11,630 nt of DNA, from assembly GCA_958430865.1 (NCBI GenBank), contig CAUDNR010001632.1:1-11630 (forward strand). The letters run 5' to 3'. The number at the start of each line of letters is the position of its first letter. Within the stretch, counting starts at the first letter, position 1. The position numbers were made by a program, and so were the translations under genes. The stretch comes from Entrophospora sp. SA101 (lineage: Eukaryota; Glomeromycota; Glomeromycetes; Entrophosporales; Entrophosporaceae). Below the pieces are notes generated by a model, which saw only the letters and a program-made list of their open reading frames with translations, was not told the DNA's origin and ran no database searches. Positions 8,546 through 11,630 of the stretch are shown one piece after another.

Positions 8546-8819
8546 TCGGAATTTTCTGAAAAATGTTTGACTCAAAAATTGACCACAATAGCAAGTTCTA
8601 ACGACCTTTGTGGTATAAGTAAAAAATGTGTCTCATGTTTAAATCTAGTTACTTCTAAAATTTTAGAGCATTTGGTGAATTAATTAATGAGGAAAAAAAT
8701 AAATTGTAAAAATTTTTACAAAGTGATTCAATCTCCAACTGCTCACTAATTTGAAACATAAAAGACATTAAAAAATAGATGAAACTATTTTAAATTGATT
8801 ATATTTTATTAAAAAAAAA

Positions 8820-8882
8820 TTAATATCTTGTCGGGTTTCCTCTACTTTCTAAAACAGCATCAACCCTTCATGGCATACTACC
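8820..8882 (-). pseudogene. Tc1/mariner transposase, C-terminal end
   Basis: Read on the minus strand, this gives SMP, a TGA stop (8870-8868), then RVDAVLESRGNPTRY and TAA (8822-8820). Tc1-family transposases commonly end in SMPRR followed by a short Val/Ala-rich helix and GG.TRY, so the in-frame TGA sits where Arg is expected (a CGA to TGA change). It continues upstream at 11543-11630 once the hAT element and one target copy are removed. The catalytic DDE region lies outside the window. Confidence 0.7.
8875..8882. repeat. hAT target-site duplication, left copy (atactacc)
   Basis: Eight bases, identical to 11543-11550. Eight base pairs is the characteristic hAT target duplication. Confidence 0.92.
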
Positions 8883-8919
8883 CAGTGTCTGAAATTCAGT
8901 GCGGGGGTTTGTGTTACAT
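8883..8919 (+). repeat. hAT left terminal inverted repeat with an 11 bp internal insertion
   Basis: CAGTGTC (8883-8889), then 11 extra bases (8890-8900), then GCGGGGGTTTGTGTTACAT (8901-8919). Relative to the right end there is also one extra G and one T/C mismatch. The insertion recreates a second CAGTG at 8897-8901. Confidence 0.85.
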
Positions 8920-8979
8920 TAAAGATACCCAATAATCTCTTAGCAGGATTTGTGCAGAAAAATTTCGTGTAACTGAATT

Positions 8980-9270
8980 TAAATAAAGTAAAATAAAATA
9001 CTTTTATTATTTTTGGTTAACAATAAATAAATAAACATTGGGATTTAATTCTATTTTTTTAAAAATAAAAATAAACAAAATACTATTGTTATTTCAATTT
9101 TTGTTAACAATAAATCATTAATGTTTTTGGGTTTAATTATATTTTAAAAAGTAAATAAAAATAAATAAAATGGTTTTATTTTTCTATTTTTAACAATAAA
9201 TATTGATGTTTAATTCTTATTTTTTCTTTATCATCCTAAAATAATTAATTCATTTTTATTAACAATATAA
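8980..9270. repeat. Left subterminal repeats, period about 86 bp
   Basis: The word TAACAATAAAT recurs at 9018, 9105 and 9191, with a degenerate copy (TAACAATATAA) at 9260. Around it repeat A-rich blocks, a TTTTTATT..TTTT stretch and a TTTAATT block. The first three spacings are 87 and 86 bases. hAT transposases are known to bind short repeated subterminal motifs, so these may be binding sites; that is inferred. Confidence 0.65.
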
Positions 9271-9288
9271 TTGATTCTGTTAAAGTAG

Positions 9289-9296
9289 TATAAATA
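9289..9296 (+). promoter_or_regulatory. TATA box of the hAT transposase gene
   Basis: TATAAATA lies 77 bases before the likely start codon (9373) in the correct orientation inside the element. The next 70 bases have no upstream ATG that would interfere. Confidence 0.5.
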
Positions 9297-9372
9297 CAAG
9301 ATGTTTTTGAAAGCTTAGTATTTCAAATAAATTAAAAAAGAACAAATTTTATTACAATTGATTCATTTAAAA

Positions 9373-9825
9373 ATGTTTAATCAATCAACACATCATAGAC
9401 AACATGTTAACAGAGATTTTTTTCATGATTACACATGGTTAAAATGTGAAGAAAATGAAAATATAGTCCTTTTTTTTGTAAACTTTGCAGAAGTAGAAAT
9501 GGAAGTACAAAATTTGCAATAGGTACAACAGATTTAAGCCTAGAAGGAATTAAAAGACATTTAAAAACCAGTGAACATGAAGTGTCAGAATCACAACTTC
9601 GAAATGAATTAAATAAAAAAAAATTAACAATTATTTCATTAATTAGAAATGTTTATTTCTATCTAAACAAAATCTTTCCTTAAATATTTATCCTGACCTA
9701 TGTAAATTAACAACATTACAGTCTGAGAATAATAGTCAATTAGTAACTATTGAAAAAACTTATACTCTAAAACCTGCTGGTTTAGGAAGTACACCTACTC
9801 CTAATCAATATATGGAAGCTATACA
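9373..9825 (+). pseudogene. hAT transposase N-terminal region with zinc finger, frameshifted
   Basis: From ATG 9373 the frame reads MFNQSTHHRQHVNRDFF and a Trp-containing segment up to a run of eight T (9470-9477). The coding sense then moves to the next frame: FCKLCRSRNGSTKFAIGTTD, then LEGIKRHLKTSEHE. This gives W...C..C...F..G....L..H..S..H, the pattern of TTF/BED-like DNA-binding zinc fingers of hAT transposases. A second slip near 9657-9662 leads to LSLNIYPDLCKLTTLQSENN, and a third near 9823-9828 leads into the intact frame. Each slip looks like loss of one base, totalling three, so the last frame equals the first. Either the copy is decaying or the sequence has indel errors. Confidence 0.75.
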
Positions 9826-11334
9826 AATCCTAATTCTGCTCATGATTTTTTGGATAGTATAGCTTCTGTAATAAAGAAATCACTCTTTGAGGAATTGAAT
9901 TCCTCAATCTATTGGAGTATAATGATTGATGAAGCTAACAGCATTGACAATAGTAAATATTTAGCAATTGTGGGAAAATATATTGTTAATAACATTCCCT
10001 ATATGAGATATTTGGGCATGATCAATCTAGAATCTACCACAGCAGAAAATATTTATAGTCAAATCTTATCATTTTGTACTTCAAATGAAATATCATATAA
10101 CAAAATAATTTATTTTGGAAGTGATGGAGCTTCTAATATGAGAGGAAATCAAACTGGTGTTGCTACAAGATTAAAAGAAATCAATCCTTTTATGTCCTCA
10201 ATTCATTGTATATCACATCGACTTCATTTAGCTGGAAAAGATGCTTCAGATGAAATAGAATATTTTCAAGAATATGAACAAATATTACGAAATTTATATT
10301 TGTATTTTTCTAAATCACATAAAAGGCAAGACTTACTGAAATTGATGCAGGAAATTAATGATGAGCCAACACTTAAAATATTGAAATTATGTGAGACTCG
10401 GTGGTTATCATTATCAAATTCTGTGCATAATTTACATCAAATTATGAATTCAGTACTTGCTGCTTTAAATGAAGATATGTTAGATGGAGATAAGCATGCA
10501 AATGTTTTACTTGGACAATTGGATCATAACTTTAGTACTGCAACAATGTTTCTCGCTGATTTAACAAATATTCTGAAAAAATTAATAAAAATATTTCAAT
10601 TAGATAATCTATCTTTATCACAATACAAACCAAGCATTGATGCTACAACTAAAGAGATAACAGTAGAATTTATAGGTGATGGAGAAGTTCCACCAAGTTA
10701 TGGCATAATATTCAAAAATTATTTAGAACAAAACAATTGTCCAGTACCTTCATTTGTTAAAGATTACTCACTAGCAATGATAAAGGCCATCAATAATAGA
10801 TTCCCTGATTCTGAACTATTTTCTTCATTTAAAATTTTTGATCCAAATGAACTTCCTGATACTGATAGTGATTTAGATCTGTATGTTCGGAAAGAGATAG
10901 AGTTTTTGGATAAGTTTTACGGAGATAGTAAATTGATGTATGATGAAATAATTGAAAAAGGAAAACTAATAGAAGAATGGAACACTCTAAAATTTTATCT
11001 AAAATCTTACAAAAATATGCAAGTGAATTTTGTTGAATCATGGAAATATATTTTAGATATAGATGATAGTTTTTTTTTCAATTATCCAAATTCAATGATT
11101 ATTGTTAAAATAATACTTCTTATACCTTTTTCTAATGCACATGTGGAAAGAATATTCTCAGAAATGAAGTTGATAAAGAATAAATTGAGAAACCAAATGC
11201 ATATAAATACATTGAATAACCATTTAATGATTTTATTAAATGGGCCAGATACCCAAGATTTTGATTTTAGAAAAGCATATGAACATTGGATAAATAAAAG
11301 AGAGAAAATAGTTTTTATTAATTGTAAAGCTTAA
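9826..11334 (+). CDS. hAT transposase, catalytic core and dimerisation domain
   Basis: An uninterrupted frame of about 500 residues ending at TAA 11332. Numbering from Leu 9850 as 1, an RNase H-like core is seen: SIMIDEA with catalytic Asp 27, SDGASNM with Asp 92, the HCISHRLHL Cys/His motif at 120-126, CETRWLSL with Trp 185, then a long helical insertion and PFSNAHVERIFSEMKLIKNK with Glu 433. This is followed by NTLNNHLMILLNG, the end of the hAT C-terminal dimerisation domain. Known: hAT transposases cut and paste via a DDE triad in this order and leave 8 bp duplications. There is no start codon at the left edge; this is the downstream part of the frame starting at 9373. All catalytic positions are present, so this portion could still fold. 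Confidence 0.92.
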   Translation, partial: NPNSAHDFLDSIASVIKKSLFEELNSSIYWSIMIDEANSIDNSKYLAIVGKYIVNNIPYMRYLGMINLESTTAENIYSQILSFCTSNEISYNKIIYFGSDGASNMRGNQTGVATRLKEINPFMSSIHCISHRLHLAGKDASDEIEYFQEYEQILRNLYLYFSKSHKRQDLLKLMQEINDEPTLKILKLCETRWLSLSNSVHNLHQIMNSVLAALNEDMLDGDKHANVLLGQLDHNFSTATMFLADLTNILKKLIKIFQLDNLSLSQYKPSIDATTKEITVEFIGDGEVPPSYGIIFKNYLEQNNCPVPSFVKDYSLAMIKAINNRFPDSELFSSFKIFDPNELPDTDSDLDLYVRKEIEFLDKFYGDSKLMYDEIIEKGKLIEEWNTLKFYLKSYKNMQVNFVESWKYILDIDDSFFFNYPNSMIIVKIILLIPFSNAHVERIFSEMKLIKNKLRNQMHINTLNNHLMILLNGPDTQDFDFRKAYEHWINKREKIVFINCKA

Positions 11335-11340
11335 AAAAAT

Positions 11341-11430
11341 TTTTTTAATTAAAAACATTAAAATAAAAAATTTTTTAATTAAAAACATTAAAATAATAAT
11401 TTTTTTAATTAATAACATTAAAATAATAAT
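11341..11430. repeat. Three tandem 30 bp repeats, right subterminal
   Basis: Units 11341-11370, 11371-11400 and 11401-11430 share TTTTTTAATTAAAAACATTA and an AAATAAnAAn end, with two or three changes between copies. A partial fourth unit follows. They start seven bases after the transposase stop, so they serve as both 3' UTR and subterminal region. Confidence 0.9.
11362..11367 (+). terminator. Candidate poly(A) signal of the hAT transposase
   Basis: AATAAA 28 bases after the stop codon, within the first 30 bp repeat. Confidence 0.35.
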
Positions 11431-11517
11431 TTTTTTTATTTTTTCAATATATTAATATTATCAAATAAATTTATATTTAAAAAAATATTTTTTGTGATCA
11501 AGATGTGCGCATTTTTT

Positions 11518-11542
11518 ATGTAACACAGACCCCGCGACACTG
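11518..11542 (-). repeat. hAT right terminal inverted repeat (25 bp)
   Basis: Read on the minus strand from 11542: CAGTGTCGCGGGGTCTGTG followed by TTACAT. It matches the left end apart from the left end's 11-base insertion, one indel and one substitution. Confidence 0.88.
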
Positions 11543-11550
11543 ATACTACC
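11543..11550. repeat. hAT target-site duplication, right copy (atactacc)
   Basis: Directly abuts the CACTG end of the element; identical to 8875-8882. Confidence 0.92.
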
Positions 11551-11630
11551 TATTACAGTCAGGATTATTACCAAATATGGAATTTCCAAATACTGTAAGG
11601 ATAGACAATCTAGAAATCTTTTAGAAAAAA
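11543..11630 (-). pseudogene. Tc1/mariner transposase, segment upstream of the hAT insertion
   Basis: On the minus strand from the window end the frame is open and reads QYLEIPYLVIILTVIGSMP into the left flank. It matches the general pattern W..IP...I..L..SMP found just before the Tc1 C-terminus. The frame joins 8820-8874 exactly in phase after deleting 8883-11542 and one 8 bp repeat. Further upstream coding is outside the window. Confidence 0.65.

Larger units (their letters stand above)
8883..11542 (+). mobile_element. hAT-family DNA transposon, 2660 bp
   Basis: The element has CAGTG/CACTG ends, a perfect flanking 8 bp duplication, subterminal repeats on both sides and a zinc-finger plus hAT transposase on the plus strand. 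The protein style (TTF-like zinc finger, SDGASNM, HC.SHRLHL, CETRW, ERIFS) recalls hAT transposases related to the ZNF862/KIAA1586-type proteins of animals and fungi. Its size fits an autonomous element, but the transposase carries three frame slips. Sharp ends and intact duplications suggest a fairly young insertion. Confidence 0.92.
8176..11630 (-). mobile_element. Tc1/mariner-like transposon remnant, split by a hAT insertion
   Basis: A terminal sequence at about 8176-8207 (TATAAACTTCCTGATCAAAA then GTATAGGGACACC) resembles Tc1-type inverted ends. Inward, the minus strand encodes a typical Tc1 transposase C-terminus at 8820-8874 (RVDAVLESRGNPTRY then stop). Its upstream codons reappear at 11543-11630 beyond the hAT element. 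The other end lies outside the window. The roughly 610 bp between the transposase stop and the terminal repeat is longer than usual for the family and contains the 151 bp tandem duplication. The exact outer boundary, expected at a TA, is not certain. Confidence 0.65.

Noticed and set aside
8309..8575. 88-codon minus-strand frame whose product contains an internal repeat
   Set aside because: The protein repeat only mirrors the 151 bp DNA duplication. It lies in the Tc1 non-coding spacer and has no recognisable domain.
9466..9480. Programmed -1 frameshift at T TTT TTT as the normal way to make the hAT transposase
   Set aside because: Two further slips of the same sign downstream lack slippery sequences, so decay or sequence error is simpler. 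Kept as a checkable point only.
10829..11418. Minus-strand frames opposite the hAT transposase and its 30 bp repeats
   Set aside because: Shadows of a clearly coding plus-strand frame and of AT-rich tandem repeats.
11341..11430. Short regular repeats considered as a CRISPR-like array
   Set aside because: The 30 bp units are directly adjacent with no unique spacers, and the setting is a eukaryotic transposon end.

Overview
The window is AT-rich eukaryotic DNA with short GT-AG introns. It most resembles a repeat-laden fungal genome such as an arbuscular mycorrhizal fungus (Glomeromycotina, Rhizophagus-like). That assignment is an inference from the AT bias, 80-90 bp introns, a TRP-like ion channel and an F-box gene of the kind expanded in those fungi, and hAT and Tc1/mariner transposons. 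No bacterial operon, CRISPR array, tRNA or rRNA was seen.

Layout. 1-1357 (+): the 3' end of an ion-transport-domain channel gene, with three exons visible and earlier exons outside the window. 1358-4520: gene-poor DNA holding one unrecognised open frame (2044-2340), several palindromes and hairpins, a TAA microsatellite, and a stretch that is visibly less AT-rich and carries no frame (about 3200-4220). About 4520-5720 (+): short coding-like pieces with plausible splice sites but broken frames; I cannot name the family. 5675-6106: a perfect 216 bp tandem duplication copying the end of that tract. 6435-7431 (-): a three-exon F-box protein gene that I assembled by hand.

8176-11630 is a nested transposon. 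An old Tc1/mariner-like element on the minus strand has its terminal repeat near 8176-8207 and its transposase C-terminus at 8820-8882, resuming at 11543-11630. A 2660 bp hAT element (8883-11542) has inserted into that transposase. It is flanked by a perfect 8 bp target-site duplication (atactacc), has CAGTG-type inverted ends, subterminal repeats, a TATA box and a zinc-finger hAT transposase. The transposase is broken by three single-base frame slips in its N-terminal third; its catalytic and dimerisation portion (9826-11334) is intact.

The genes do not form a pathway. The window is two members of large fungal families separated by repeat-rich DNA and a transposon-in-transposon insertion. 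The nested insertion is the most secure unusual structure. The two tandem duplications and the unidentified broken tract deserve a second look.
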